Shown: one piece after another, positions 36,491-48,369 of the stretch
Numbering within the stretch: position 1 is the stretch's first letter
Layout of the letters: each line of letters opens with the position of its first letter
Assembly (NCBI GenBank): GCA_013397845.1
Contig: VZTG01005150.1
Span: 120,141-184,140, forward strand
Source: Melanocharis versteri
Lineage: Eukaryota; Chordata; Aves; Passeriformes; Melanocharitidae
Direction of reading: 5' to 3'
DNA length: 64,000 nucleotides
Notes under the pieces: model-generated
What the model was told of the DNA's origin: nothing
The model's database searches: none
The model's input: the letters and a program-made list of their open reading frames with translations, nothing else
Position numbers and translations under genes: made by a program

Positions 36491-36560
36491 ACATAACAAT
36501 AATAATAATAACAATATCAACAACAACAACAGTAATAAATAATAATAATAACAAATAATA
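36491..36560. repeat. AAT/AAC trinucleotide microsatellite, interrupted
   Basis: Mixed AAT and AAC units over about 70 bp with interruptions. On the minus strand it reads as leucine codons (TTA/TTG), which explains the poly-leucine frame at 36344-36529. It is likely to be length-polymorphic. Confidence 0.9.
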
Positions 36561-38009
36561 TCTCAGACCTATGCTCTTTCTGGGGACATTTGCACAGAGA
36601 ATTTGCATTTCAAAAGGATACTTGCTCTAATGCTTACCTTCCAAATATCTGCCTTTGGGAAGGTACATACTGTAAACTCCCACTAGATGAAAAAACCTGG
36701 CATGGTTTGTCTGCCTGTTTTTGCTGCCTGAAAGAATTGTCTGTTAGCTTATTTTCTAAGGACAGCTCCCAAGACTGCCATGGTTTTGCCCACCAGCGCT
36801 GTTTCTTTGTCCTCTGTTCACTCTTGCTACAAACGTCACTGTCCTACCACTACTTAATTGCCCTGCAATCTGTGGACCATGTCTTGCCCCCAGTGTGTGT
36901 CAGGGGACACCAGTTGTGGTATATCTGTTGTCCAGGGCAGCTCCACACGCCTGGTCTGAGGGTCTGATTTTCCCTACCACATGCTGGGGAGGAAGGAAGG
37001 ACCCTCAGGTGTTTCATGGCACTCTGTATGGTCTTACCACTGCTTTACTTGGTGCTAGTAGATGGTGAGATGCACAAGAGCGTGATTGAGTGCAGCTACT
37101 TTGTGAAGGGCTGTTACAATGTGGAATTTATCCTGTGTTTATCTAAATGGCAGCAACTGCTCAATGTTACTAAAGGAACAGAGAGCGGCATTTTCAAAGG
37201 AGAAGGATGGTACGACTATAAATCCAATGGAATAATGGGATTTGTATGGGGGAAATGTCTAATCTCTTTCACAATAAACAGGTTTATGAATGACAGATGT
37301 GGATAAATAATGAATGCTTCCAATTCACGATCAAGGATTGAGTGAGCAGAAGATAATGCAGTTGCAGCTCTGACTGAATTTTAAACACCACTTGAAATCT
37401 CAGAGTTCAGTGTGAAGAAGACCTATTCGATCATTCACTTCTGTTTATGCTCTTTACTTCATTAGTTTTAAGTCCTTAGAATTCTGCAGACACAACTAAA
37501 AGCAGAGGTGGGCTGAGAACAAAGAAATGTATACAACTAATAAGATTTCGTGCTTTATCCAAAGTGTTCCCTAAAGCTGTTTCACTATGAACACTCGAGC
37601 AAAAACAGTGAGTGTTAATTGAGTGGAATTGGGTGTGAATGCGTGCATCAGTCTTGTCAGCAGCAACAAGGCCAAAGAGACAACAGTAAGGAATACTATA
37701 TCCAGAGAAAAAATTACTTTGAGAGGCACCCAGGCTGGATGAGTACTTCAAAGCATGTAATGTGTTTGGGATTTGAGCACATCTGGTAAAGTCTTAAAAC
37801 AGAAATTAGAAAAGGGACTAAATTTTTCTTATTAGGTCATCTACTCAATCTCCTTGTCAGTGTAGCATCCTTCTCTGAGATATTCCCTTCAGGGTTAAAT
37901 TTCCAGCGTTTTACTAATTCTAATTTGGGCATTTTATTTGTACTGACACAGTGAATAATTAACTCAAGGAACTCCTTGCTGAAGGTTAGCCTTGGAGCAA
38001 AGCGCTCAG

Positions 38010-38215
38010 CAGTGTTTTAAAAAGGCATGGATGCATTTGTTAATAACATCTGCACCTGCGCTCCTGGCAAATGGAACAGGGACCATCAATCTGGCACTAC
38101 CTGGTCTCAAGACAATTATCCTAATGGTATGCTATAGCTGGATTATAAGACATTTGTATCAGCGTCTAGAGTATCTCTCAGTTCACTTAGAGGCAGGAAA
38201 TCAGGTTTCTAACTG
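38010..38215. promoter_or_regulatory. Candidate conserved non-coding element (motif-dense)
   Basis: Within about 110 bp lie GTTAATAAC (38039-38047, HNF1 half-site-like), the E-box CACCTG (38053-38058), CAATTA (38113-38118), CTAATGG (38121-38127) and GGATTA (38140-38145, OTX/bicoid-like). The mix of homeodomain cores and an E-box in unique DNA resembles developmental enhancers. No conservation can be measured here, so this is a hypothesis. Confidence 0.2.
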
Positions 38216-39054
38216 AGCTAATGTATGAGGTTTTCTAGGGTATCCATCAGCAGAGTAGCTGAACTGTCTGTGTCAGTGCAGCAATAAATATGAATGCAAT
38301 CATGTTAAAGGTTGCACAGTGTGATTAGACGTGCTGCATGCTCAGCACAAAGGATGTCCTCGGACCAGTGTCACAGTAGATGGGTCACAGCTGCCATACA
38401 CTGAGGCAGGGAATCACAGGGAGGGATTCTGGCTGGGGTGAGCTGCTCCTGACCATGTGCCTCGCTGTAGCTGGGGCAAGGTGAAGGGCTGTATTCCTAC
38501 CAAGAGTTTAAATGGTGTTAGGAAACAGTTCTAGGAACTGGAACTTGACCATTTGTGCTATGCAAATATCAGCCCGTGGCACCTGTAAGTGGGGACCTCT
38601 GGGCTTGGGTCACAGCAGGCTTGGAGCACCCAGGAGCAGAGTGTGCAGGCAACAGAGCTTTTGAGAGTTCATAGGAGGATTTTTGGATGTGCTTGCTGTC
38701 AGGACGATGTTGCCACCCTCACACACAAGGTCCCATGTGGCCAGATCCTGCCTCTTTGTCTTTTCACAGAGCTTTTCACAGTCTCTTGCCTGCCACAACA
38801 ATCCTCATCACCCTTTCGAGTCTCTGGGCTTGTACCTGTGCAGATCCCTGTACCAGAGAAAACTAGAGCTGTTCTTCCTTTGTTCTTTTCCACGGCCATG
38901 CCTGAACTATGCAGTTTCCAAAAAGGCCTATGCAGCACAGTTCCTACACAGAAGAGGGTAACTCGATAGACAATCACATAAAACTAATTAATTATAAAAT
39001 ATATGGTGTGTGTATTTATCTTTGGATATGAATATATGTGTATGGACATCCATT

Positions 39055-39070
39055 TCTCTCTCTCTCTCTT
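39055..39070. repeat. TC dinucleotide microsatellite
   Basis: About seven uninterrupted TC units, ending CTTCC. Confidence 0.9.
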
Positions 39071-40097
39071 CCTGTAGGTAGGGGGATAAATATAAGTCAA
39101 AAGATCAAAACTAACAAAATATTGGAGGTACTTCCATGGTCTTTCTCTCTCTTAACACCTGAAGTCCTGAAAAAATTTTTGTCATTATCCTAGCAATACT
39201 TCTGTGGCAAAGGGAGAGGCAAAAATCAGGAAGAAATACAAATTGGTGAAGGAATGAGAGTAGATCCAGATTATTCACCAGAGCACTGCAAGAGGTGTGT
39301 GCTTGATCCACATACTCCTGGGTGTTGTAACCAAATAAGCAATTATAATAAAAAAAGAGCTGTGCATCCAGAAGACAATATTTTACAGTTCATTTCAGGG
39401 GATTATATTTGAGATTTCTATTTAATAAAACCCTCTCAAACCTGATGTCATGCTGACTGATGTGTTAGGACTAGGAGAAATAGTTACCACTGAAGTGATT
39501 TAGGGTTAGTAACCCAGACCACCTACAATTATTGGACTCAAAAATGTACAAGTTCTGTTTTCAAAATGCTTCTCTAAGAGTAGCCTGCATGCCATATGTC
39601 TGCAAATGTTGCCTTCTACAGTACATACAAGGAAATCCAACAGCCTTGGAAGGCTCATATTTCATTTGATGCTGCTGCTGTGTTTATAAGAAACAGAAGA
39701 AAAATAATGATCTGATGGCAGAATATGATTTATAGCTTTGTGCGTAGGAGTGGGATAAAAACCCTGCCTCCTGGCAGACGGTCCCTGGTCCTGCATCTTT
39801 CCATTCGATTTCAACTCAGCAACAAAGATCTAAAAGGAGTGGAGTTAGGGCTGAGTGAGTTTTCTATTTAGGAAAGGCTGGGAAGTGGCCAGATAACCTA
39901 AAAATGATTTTTGACTGAATAATCTAGGAGCAGATAGAAGCATTTCCGTTAGCCTTCTGCACAGCATTTCACTTTTAACTACATTTTGGGTTTGGTTTAG
40001 GATGCAACTCCTGACTTTCTACAGAGCTGACAGAGCTGCAAAGTCAAACCAGCACCCTGGATTGGAAATTTTGCCTGTGAAACTGGCACCAACCCTC

Positions 40098-40116
40098 AAA
40101 AAAAAAAAAAAAANAA
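40098..40116. repeat. A16 tract with unresolved base (N at 40114)
   Basis: Sixteen A, then N, then AA. This is the second of only two N characters seen in the window, and both sit at homopolymer edges, which points to base-calling or assembly uncertainty and not a scaffold gap. Confidence 0.95.
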
Positions 40117-41956
40117 CATGGAGAATCTGAGTTGCAAGCAGTCACAATACAAGTCTCCAGAACTCACTGAGGTGTCCAGTCTGGAACCTCTGTCCAGGAC
40201 TGAGACCAGCTTACACCAACTGTGATATAAACATGAAACTGTGGAAAAGATAATCTAAGCATCTTTGCTATAAATAAAACATTCAGGGGGCTTTATTTTC
40301 AGTTTTCCAATGGGAAAAATGTGAGATACATAATTTTATATCAAATCCCCAATCTTGTTCACAGCAGGATGATGTCAGTTAAATGATTTCAGAAAGGACA
40401 AGTCACATACAAGCCCAATTTTTGACTTTGCATAAGATTTAAGATCTCGTATCTTTGAAGTTCAGAGTTTTTAAATAGCTAAGACATTCAGAACCCAACT
40501 GCCTTCAAATGACTTCAGTGGGAGTTGCATACTTCCCTGCATTTGAAGATCTGGCTGAAGTGGTATACAAAAATGGGACTTCAGTTCTGAAAATTCTGCA
40601 AAGTTTTTAGGCCTATTCCTTTTGCAAATTGTGAACTATGTAAATGTGGTTTGGCAAAACTGTGTAATAAAATGAAATCCAAAGATAAATTTGGATTTTT
40701 TTTTTCATATTTTCCACCATCAGTGGTAACTTGGTAATTGGATATGGTTTGGCCCCATTCCTAATTCTGACACAGCACAGAAGATACAAATCCATGAACT
40801 ATTTTTAGAGAGTATAAAAGAAATCAGCTACACCAATGTCTGCTGTGCAGCAGAGTGCACTAAAGGGTCTTTTACAGAAATATGTCAAGTCTGGATGAGG
40901 GAGACGTTTTCATGACTTATAACCCCAGTTACTGCAAGGTGAGCATTCCCTTTACATTTCTTACTCAGGCCCTCAGTCAGTGGCTCTCACATGACTGTGG
41001 ACATGAGCAACTATCAGCAGATGAGCAGGATGATTCCTGAGCATCCGCTGAACTGATCTTTTCCGTAGGCTGTGGTATAGTCACTGCTTCCTCAAAGTCC
41101 AGGAAGGAGTAGTTCCCTTCTGCAAGTAGTTCCCCAAACTGACCCAGGGACATTAAAAGCCCTCCACAATATTGTCAAAACAGAATAAAGATTAACTGTT
41201 CAACCATCCAAGATACTGTTTATCTTTAATATTGGTGTTGCTGGTGCCTCGAGCCCCAGTGCAGCTGTGTATAAGATGCACAGTACAAGGCACTGTCCTC
41301 TGCTCACACAATGCAACTTATCAACATTTCAAGATCATCAGTAACCAGAAATCTCCATTCTCAACTAAATCAGATCTGCCTCACAGCTGATATCATCGTG
41401 GACTGTCCAATCACTTCTGGTGGCTGATCTCTGGTAAACCTCTCCCTAAACCACAGATGCACTCATGCTCAGTAGTGTAAGCCACAGGACCAAGGATGTA
41501 AATGGCCTGAAGACAGAATTCCTATTTTCCCATACTGTGGTGTTTTCTGAAGGTCAGGTTGAGGGCATATCAACAGGGACACCATGGACAAACCTCAAGC
41601 TCACTAAGAGGCAGTTTATGCCGGAGGAAAACCCATTTACAAGGTTGATGGGTGCAGAGTATTTCCACAGGCGTTTCCACAAATGTTGAAAACCCTGTTC
41701 CCACCCATCCAAAATCCTCCTACACAGAAACCCTCAAACATGCAAGCAAGCAAAATAGGGACAAAATAAAAGTAACAAATTAATGTTTAACATTTAATCT
41801 ATTTTTTATTCTTCTGGAAATAAAAAAAAAATATTGTGATAACACTGCAACAAACTTCTTGTGAATATTTTTCTTTGTATGTTTTGCATTTTGTTTCCAA
41901 ATGAACAGTACACCCATTAATTAACAAGGGTGGGAAACACTCTTCTGAGGTCAGAG

Positions 41957-42092
41957 CAGTGATAAAAAGTGCACAGCTCTGGATTCTGTGATGAGACACA
42001 GGTCCTCCTCCATTTACCAAAATCCTATGTGTGATACTTGGCAAGTCACTTTGCAACTCCCTTGTATCTATGGTCATTTTTCTTCTTCACTG
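41957..42092. mobile_element. MIR-type SINE relic
   Basis: The order of segments matches MIR read in the antisense sense of its usual consensus. GTGATAAAAAGTGCACAGCTC corresponds to the GTGGTTAAGAGCACGGGCTC part. A spacer leads to TGTGTGATACTTGGCAAGTCAC, and then to CTTTGCAACTC with a pyrimidine-rich stretch. MIR is an ancient tRNA-derived SINE of amniotes, and divergence here is high, as expected of old copies in birds. No internal promoter function is expected. Confidence 0.65.
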
Positions 42093-42493
42093 TTTGTACA
42101 TATACTTGCATCAGAATGACTGAATGAATTACAAGAACAGTCTCATGTTTAAATAGTCACAAAATGCTTAATTCCTGGTATTTGAGCCACTGGTTTAAAG
42201 TCAGAGAGATCCAGCTTTTTAGCATTTAATAGAGAACATTTGCAAACACAGAAAATTATTTGAAGGAAGAAGTTTTTATGCAGATGAACTATAATTGATA
42301 TCTACTGGCCTTGGGCTTGTTAAACTTCTGGGAGTGCCTTCAATAATTTCCAAAGGTAAAACACAGACCAAAAAACACAGTTCAAGAAACATTGTCACCA
42401 TTAAGATGACAATATCTGATTATATGACTCAATGGTTCAACTTACAGGTACTTTAAAACAACTCAGATAAATGACCAAGAATGGCCTGAAAAT

Positions 42494-42535
42494 GAAATAA
42501 ATAAATAATAATAAAAAGAAGGAAGAAAGAAAATA
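42494..42535. repeat. AAAT/AAT then GAA-type low-complexity run
   Basis: AAATAAATAATAATAA passes into AAGAAGGAAGAAAGAAAA. Two adjacent purine- and A-rich simple repeats. Confidence 0.85.
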
Positions 42536-42849
42536 TCTCAAATTTTCTTATTGTTGTCAGAAGGCGATTCATCTTTTTGCCTTAAAGCAAGACCTCTCTG
42601 CCCCTGGAAGACTCTGACATCACCCATTTGCATTGCTGAGGTGAAGGTCATGCCTGCCTTTCCATCAGAAATCCCTCTGTCTTCCACCCTTCTCTGTTTC
42701 CCAGCCTTTTTCTGCCCAGACTTTTATAACTCAGCTGTAAGAAATTGCTTCTGGGCTGAAACTTGGCAGCAAAAGTCTGATTTCAGGCCAGGAATGATCC
42801 CCCTCCCCTTCTGGTTTTCAAAACCCCTTTCTTTTGGTCAGATTTGAGG

Positions 42850-43060
42850 AAGAGAAGAGCGGAGCGGAGGGGGGAGGGCAGCGTGGGGCATTCGGCACAG
42901 GAGCTGGCTGGCTCCGGCTGCTTTCATCATGCTTCAGTGGCTCTTTATTTTTCCAGCTGAAATAAGGATGATTTCTGCATAATGTGGCAGGGATATTTTT
43001 GTGTATGTGTTTGTATTTAAGCAGAAAACGGCTGAGTCATTTCTTCTTGAAAGCAATTTT
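42850..43060. promoter_or_regulatory. Candidate regulatory segment: G-rich box and AP-1 site
   Basis: A purine-rich, CpG-containing stretch (about 42855-42925, with GCGGAGCGGAGGGGGGAGGG and nearby CpGs) is followed by an AT-rich part with TTTATTTTTCCAGCTG and a consensus AP-1 site TGAGTCA at 43033-43039. CpG density over the first 70 bp is clearly above background. It is too short for a CpG island, and no transcript start is evident. The functional reading is inference. Confidence 0.22.
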
Positions 43061-43494
43061 ACTCTGTGAGCTGCTTACTTCCTTTCTGGTTCTCCTTCAT
43101 TTTAGTTTGTGTTAATGTTCAAAAGAAAGGTACAAAATAACACGCTCATCTCTAGGTCAGCAAAAACAGCTCCACAAATGCTTGTGTGTGCATCCAAAGT
43201 TCTCCTTTAGTGCTGGAGCTGAACAGAAATATTAAAATGATGGTACTGATACCGTTGTAACAGCAGTGACACAGAAAAGACCTGGGAGTACTTTAGATGG
43301 TTTTCTTTAGATTATGAGAGTGCTTGAAAAACCAGACTAAAATCATGTTTCATTGTGTGAAAGGGCAGTGAGGATAAGTTCTGAATTAAAAGCCACCAGT
43401 CTAAATAAAATAGACAAAGTATGGGGTGAGGAGGTGCAGGGGCTCAGGATAATGACGTCCATAAGGTCACCCAGTGGCTCTTGGCTCTTTAGGT

Positions 43495-43509
43495 GCAGCA
43501 GCAGCAGCA
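43495..43509. repeat. GCA trinucleotide repeat, five units
   Basis: Five uninterrupted GCA units. The frame that reads it as poly-glutamine (43493-43714) shows no other protein-like signal. Confidence 0.9.
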
Positions 43510-43938
43510 CAGGGAGCAGTGTCATGTCACCTGCCATGTATTTGGTGCTGATGTTATATTCATGACTGCAGTATTACAGAAATGTGGCCACTGCTGGGTG
43601 GTGCTCAAACAAGTAAAGGAGATGTTGATGTTGAAGGTGGCAGTGCAGCCTCTTCTCAAACACCTCTGTGAGCTGATTTTGTGCCGAGCCCCAGCAGCTT
43701 TTTTGTGTTTGTGACCTCAGTACTGAATATGCACATCCAGTTTTCATGTGACTTTGAAATACTACTTTCCTCTGGTGCTTCTATGAGGGTTTACTAGAAG
43801 GACATAATTGTCCAAAGGCTGCTGTGACACTGAGCAGGGTGCCTGAAGAGGATCAGCCTCATGTGTCAGGCTGCTCCATGGTGAAGCACCTGCTGGCTTC
43901 AAGTGCGAGTGTTGCTCTCTAGACCTGTGAGTGTTAGT

Positions 43939-44072
43939 CATCGAATCAGAATGGTTTGGGTTGGAAAAAACCTTAAAGATCATCCAGTTCAAACCCTCCT
44001 CTCATGGGCAGGGAAGCCACCCAGTAGATCAGATTGCTCAGGGCCCCAACCAGCCTGGCCTTGAACATTTTC
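43939..44072 (-). mobile_element. CR1 LINE 3' end, inverted
   Basis: It starts with CATCGAATCAGAATGGTTTG and runs through GTTGGAAAAAACCTTAAAGA, TCATCCAGTTCAAACCC, CATGGGCAGGGAAGCCACCC, AGATCAGATTGCTCAGGGCC and CAGCCTGGCCTTGAACA. This is a clear avian CR1 3' end on the minus strand, well preserved compared with the others and heavily 5'-truncated. The 3' terminal microsatellite is a single partial unit. No coding part remains. Confidence 0.95.
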
Positions 44073-47000
44073 ATTAAGCCACATATCCAAAGAAATCCCC
44101 AATTAATGACCAGCTGTGAAAACACAGGAATCAGTGATTTTTTTACATTATGTCAGACAGCAAGGGACAAGCTCTGCTTTTCTGGATCTGTGGTTTTGCT
44201 TTCTACTACTGTGAAAGCATCTTTGCTGCTTCTTGCCCAGCTCTGTTCCGTTGTCCCTGCAGCTGTCCCCTGACCATGGGTGGGACTGCTGGGGCATCAG
44301 CCCTTGTGCCCAGCACCACACCCAGTCCCAGCACCGGAAATTATCTTTAGGCCCTGTGGAAAAAATAGTTTGTGGTTGTCTAATTAAAGCTTATACACAG
44401 TGGGGCCAATTATGGTTGCCCTAGCAACTTTAGTTCTGGTATTTCCAAACTTCAGGCTTTGGGAAGCCTTTTGCTTCTGTTCAGCGTCTTGGGTTGTGTT
44501 TGTTTACATCTATGTACTTCCCTCTGCCCGTGATCACAGCACCCTCCTGCTCCTCCTAATCATCCCCATGGCTTCTGCAACCTCTTTTCCTCTCAACTCC
44601 CACACCTTCTCCTCCCTGACACTTGGGCATAGAGAGATGTGTGGTTCTTGTTTCCAGTCTTTGGAACCATAAATATCTGGGGTGAAACTGGAGATTATGG
44701 TTTGGTCAACCCCTGCATTTTCTGCCCAGGGCTCGGCCTTTGTGGAAGGATCCACTGCCAAACCTTCATCTGACTCAGCAACTCTGAGAGGAGTGTGTGC
44801 AAAAGGAGATATCTTAGAGATTTTCATGGAGAGCAGCAGAAAGTGTATTCCTGCTATCTTAGTGCACCCTGAGTCAAAGACCCTGCTCCTTACTGTGAGG
44901 GGTGCTGCATACCCTTCAAACCACCACCATAGCTTGTGTCTTGAAACACTGAAAAAAAGGAAATTTTTTTAAAGGCACCTCTGTATTAAGCCCCGTGTAT
45001 AAATTTTCCCATGCATTTGTTAATGCACACCTGGAAGAATCTTTTGACTTTTTTTTTTTTTTTTGCACAACACCAAAATCTCCTGCAGGTGCAAGGCATG
45101 AATTTTAATCCATATGACATACTTTGAAAAATGAGCTATGTATGAGTAGTAGTGGATTATCTACACTCTCTTATGAGAAGGCTCAGGTAGCCACTTAGAG
45201 CTTTCTCTTAGTTGCAGAATCACTTCATGATTGCAGTAAAAATATCTCTTGGAAGAGGAAGCTGTTGAAGACATCAGGATTCAGCCTGGATTCATCCAAC
45301 TGGAGTTTAGGCACTTAATTAATATGCCTAGATTAGAGTCGTGGTCATCAGAAGGTTTCCTCTGCAGACAATGGAAATGTCTCCAGACAGTCCTTGGATT
45401 TGCATCCTGAAGAGAGCTCTGCCTTGCTTTTAATGATTGCAGAGCTTCGGCTCCTGACTCAGGCACATTTGTTAAATATTTACAGTCTTCCTGCCCAGCT
45501 CCTGCCATTGGACAATTAAGGGGAAGGCAGCCTGGAGCCGTGAGCGGACACAGCCTGACAATTGGTTCCAAAACATTGAGGGAGTCATCCCTGCGGACTG
45601 ATGTTCTGCACAGCTCAGGGGTGATGCTTTGTTCATTTTGCCTCTCACTCAGAACTGTTGGGCTTCTCACTGGCAAACCTTCCTGTCTCCGGAAGCTGGA
45701 CTGCCAGCCTTGGGCACTCAGAAATCATGAGTCAGGTATCAGAACAATTGTGTGACAGCTTTAAAAGCAAGGGGGTGTTAAAAAAAAAAAGAAAAAGAAA
45801 AGACAGGGAGATGGTTGTGTGCTTCTGAGTTTCCATCTGGTTTCTGAGGCTTTTATGTTTGACTTAAAATTCATGTTTTCCAAGCCTTGTCCTGCAGCCG
45901 TGAGGTCTGGAAACTTCATTTGTTTCAAGAGAAAGCTGAGATTCTTGTGTAATGCATGTTTTCAGGAGCATGGTCGTTAAGAAAAAAATGCAATAATGTG
46001 AGATATAATAAAACATTGAGGTTGGCAGTCTTGCAGGAGAGATGTCAGGCTGTGGCTCTGAGAGCAGCAATGATGAGCAAAGCACAGAGTGTTGGTCTGA
46101 ACTTGAACCCTTGTGCTTATACTAAGCTGAGTTATGTGTGCTATGCCAGACTGGGTCCATAAGAACGTTGAATTTCCTCTTTTTCTCTGTATTTAAACCG
46201 ATTAATTTTCCTTCACATCCCATCCAGAAATATCAACACTAATTTTGATTATTTAGAGAAGAAAAAATTGTCACTAAACCAGTGCCGCCCTATGTGGACA
46301 ACTGAAAACTATTCATTCTCTCTTATTAATTGCCACTGGCATTTTATTTATTGTGTGTTGTTTCAATAGTTTTCCCCTTTCTTTTTTCCAATAGAAGTGG
46401 CCAAATCAGCTACCCTTACTCAGGTCCTGCCTCACTTGTGGGTGGAAATTTACAGCCTCTGAAGCTGAGCAGAGCTGAGAGAGGAGGAGTCAGGATGTCA
46501 CTGGGAGATCATGTCCTTGTAAGAACTGCTCTGAGCCCCAGTACAAAATCAGAGCTGCCCCACTTGTGAACCATGTGTCGTGTTTTGGTCTGAGCCTGCT
46601 GGTGAAGGGGGAATAAAAAGAAGAAAATGTGGCAGTTTAATGGGATTTAATCTTTCCATCAGCAGTGATAAGTGCAGTGCTCAGTCAGACAGGAGAGGCA
46701 GTGATGCTGCACAGCCCCCATGAAGTTTGTGTCTGAACCCACCCCTACAGTGCAGTGCATATCTATAAACATCTCTTCCCTGGCTTCTCTCAAGCTGTAA
46801 TTGGTAAAGAGCACTTTAAACATGCTCCAACTGGCAGTAAAATTCTACTTTTGAAATGTTGGATGGTGCAGCTTATTTGTATGTTTTGAACAATAGTGCA
46901 CGAGCAATTGTAGATGCTTTTGAGAAAAATTACATTATGAAAAAGCGCCAGAGAATCTCTTCATGACCATTAGTACTTAATTGTGGAAGGTAAAAGAGGA

Positions 47001-48187
47001 AAAAAGCAAAGACAACAAGTAATGGATTGTTATATTGTTATGACTCATGTTGCCTCAGAGGTTTTGTTTTCAGCTGGTGCTGTGTGCATTGTTATTAAAT
47101 TATTTTATTATTAAATTTGAACTGAATTTTTATGTTAAATTTGGGCCTAAAAATTACCATCCTTGTACCCATGGTGTGAGTACCAGATGTGTGTAAAACA
47201 TGGAAACTATTGATAAAAGCATCCAGCAATGAGAATAGAAATGTTAAAGTAATGTAGAAGTAGTTTTTACATGTGTTAAGCCTAAAGATAGAGAAAATCT
47301 TGGGAATTTACTGGGAAAAAAAAATCTCATTACCTAAGAGGCAAAATAACCTGACTAAAGAGAAGTAAAATTTAAAAAGAAACAGATTTGTGGCTTCTAC
47401 ACAAAAAAGAGAACAAACCCAAACCCCAAAGCACATATACACAAAATCAAGAAACTAGTGGCACAATAAAAAACATCCCCCCAAAAAACCCCCTAGAAAC
47501 CAAACAACAAACCAAAGTAGACCTGAAAAAATGTGCTCTGAAAATTAGGAATACTAAAATGTGAAGTCCTAAATCAGTCTAGATCTATACTAAATGCTTT
47601 CCTCTCTTACCACTGTTTATGCTCTCTGCCTCATTTCCAATCTTAAAGCAAAGTTTTCTCTCCCTCAAAGAAACTAATTTTGTGTCCTTCTTTATTATTT
47701 CCCAGCATTTACCTCCCATTCTTTGGTCTCCTCTCTGGAACTTCGCCTGTAAATTTTTTTTGAGGAAAGGGACTGTCTCTCATTATGTGCTATACAGACT
47801 TGAACACCATAGATCTCCAAAGGGCCTAATTCTGAGGGAAAGTTCCTGCCAAATTCTTTGCTGGTGGCCCACTTCTGATTTAATTTTTCAGCTTAGGACT
47901 TCATTCCTTGTAGCACATCCAACTTGTGAAACTATCCTCAGGCTCCCCATGAGTTTTGCAGCCCTTGTGATGACGGGTGGAGGTCAGGCTACAGAAAAAT
48001 GGGGATGAGAGAAGGCAAAAAACTGGAACAGAGCCATGAGAGAGGCTGTAAAGGCTGTACAAAGGGGATGGAAGGAATGAAAAATGGTAGATCTTCCTCC
48101 TGGGACACAATGGTCTTGTCCATCCTGCTCTCTGCATAGTAGAAGCTATCGTCTCTAGCACTTCTCAGATCCTTCTTGAGTGCATCA
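44073..48187. other. Unique non-coding sequence, no gene seen
   Basis: The longest frame is 131 codons (45281-45676, minus); another of 129 codons lies at 47619-48008 (plus). None resembles a known family, and both have overlapping opposite-strand frames. It contains a T16 run at 45049, A-rich runs near 45780 and an A/C-rich run near 47470-47495. No transposon or RNA gene is recognised. Confidence 0.65.
45049..45064. repeat. Homopolymer T16
   Basis: Sixteen T followed by GCACAACACC. No retrocopy body is recognised. Confidence 0.9.
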
Positions 48188-48253
48188 AGTAGTAACAGTA
48201 ATAGTAGTAGCTGCCATAACAGCAGTAGTAGCAACAATAATAATTATTAATAA
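48188..48253. repeat. Interrupted AGT/AAT trinucleotide microsatellite
   Basis: Units of AGT, AAT, ACA and GCA type run over about 66 bp and end in TAATTATTAATAA. On the minus strand this reads mostly as leucine codons, explaining the leucine-rich frame at 47989-48237. Confidence 0.85.
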
Positions 48254-48369
48254 GACCTATATCTGATTTCCTCCTTGCGTGCACCCAAGTGGACTCTCAC
48301 TGTGGTTCCTTCAGAGGACCTTCTATGTCGTGTCATCATAATAAGTCTTTGTGGCCCATCTTGTCTGTC

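Larger units (their letters stand above)
36561..41956. other. Unique non-coding sequence, no gene seen
   Basis: No gene is recognised. The longest frame is 126 codons (38589-38969, plus), with overlapping frames on both strands. The 96-codon frame at 37016-37306 begins with a hydrophobic, signal-peptide-like stretch but has no family resemblance. The interval holds a motif-dense segment at 38010-38215, a TC repeat at 39055 and an A run with an N at 40098-40114. Confidence 0.65.
42093..43938. other. Unique non-coding sequence with a G-rich, motif-bearing segment
   Basis: No gene is recognised (longest frame 98 codons, 42551-42847 plus). It includes an AAAT/AAT microsatellite at 42494, a G-rich/AP-1 segment at 42850-43060 and a CAG run at 43495. 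Confidence 0.6.

Noticed and set aside
36344..36529. Poly-leucine minus-strand frame
   Set aside because: Produced by the AAT/AAC microsatellite.
37016..37306. 96-codon plus-strand frame with a hydrophobic start resembling a signal peptide
   Set aside because: No recognisable mature domain, no cysteine framework, no supporting splice or conservation signal.
47989..48237. Leucine-rich minus-strand frame resembling a signal or membrane segment
   Set aside because: The leucine run is the trinucleotide microsatellite read on the minus strand.
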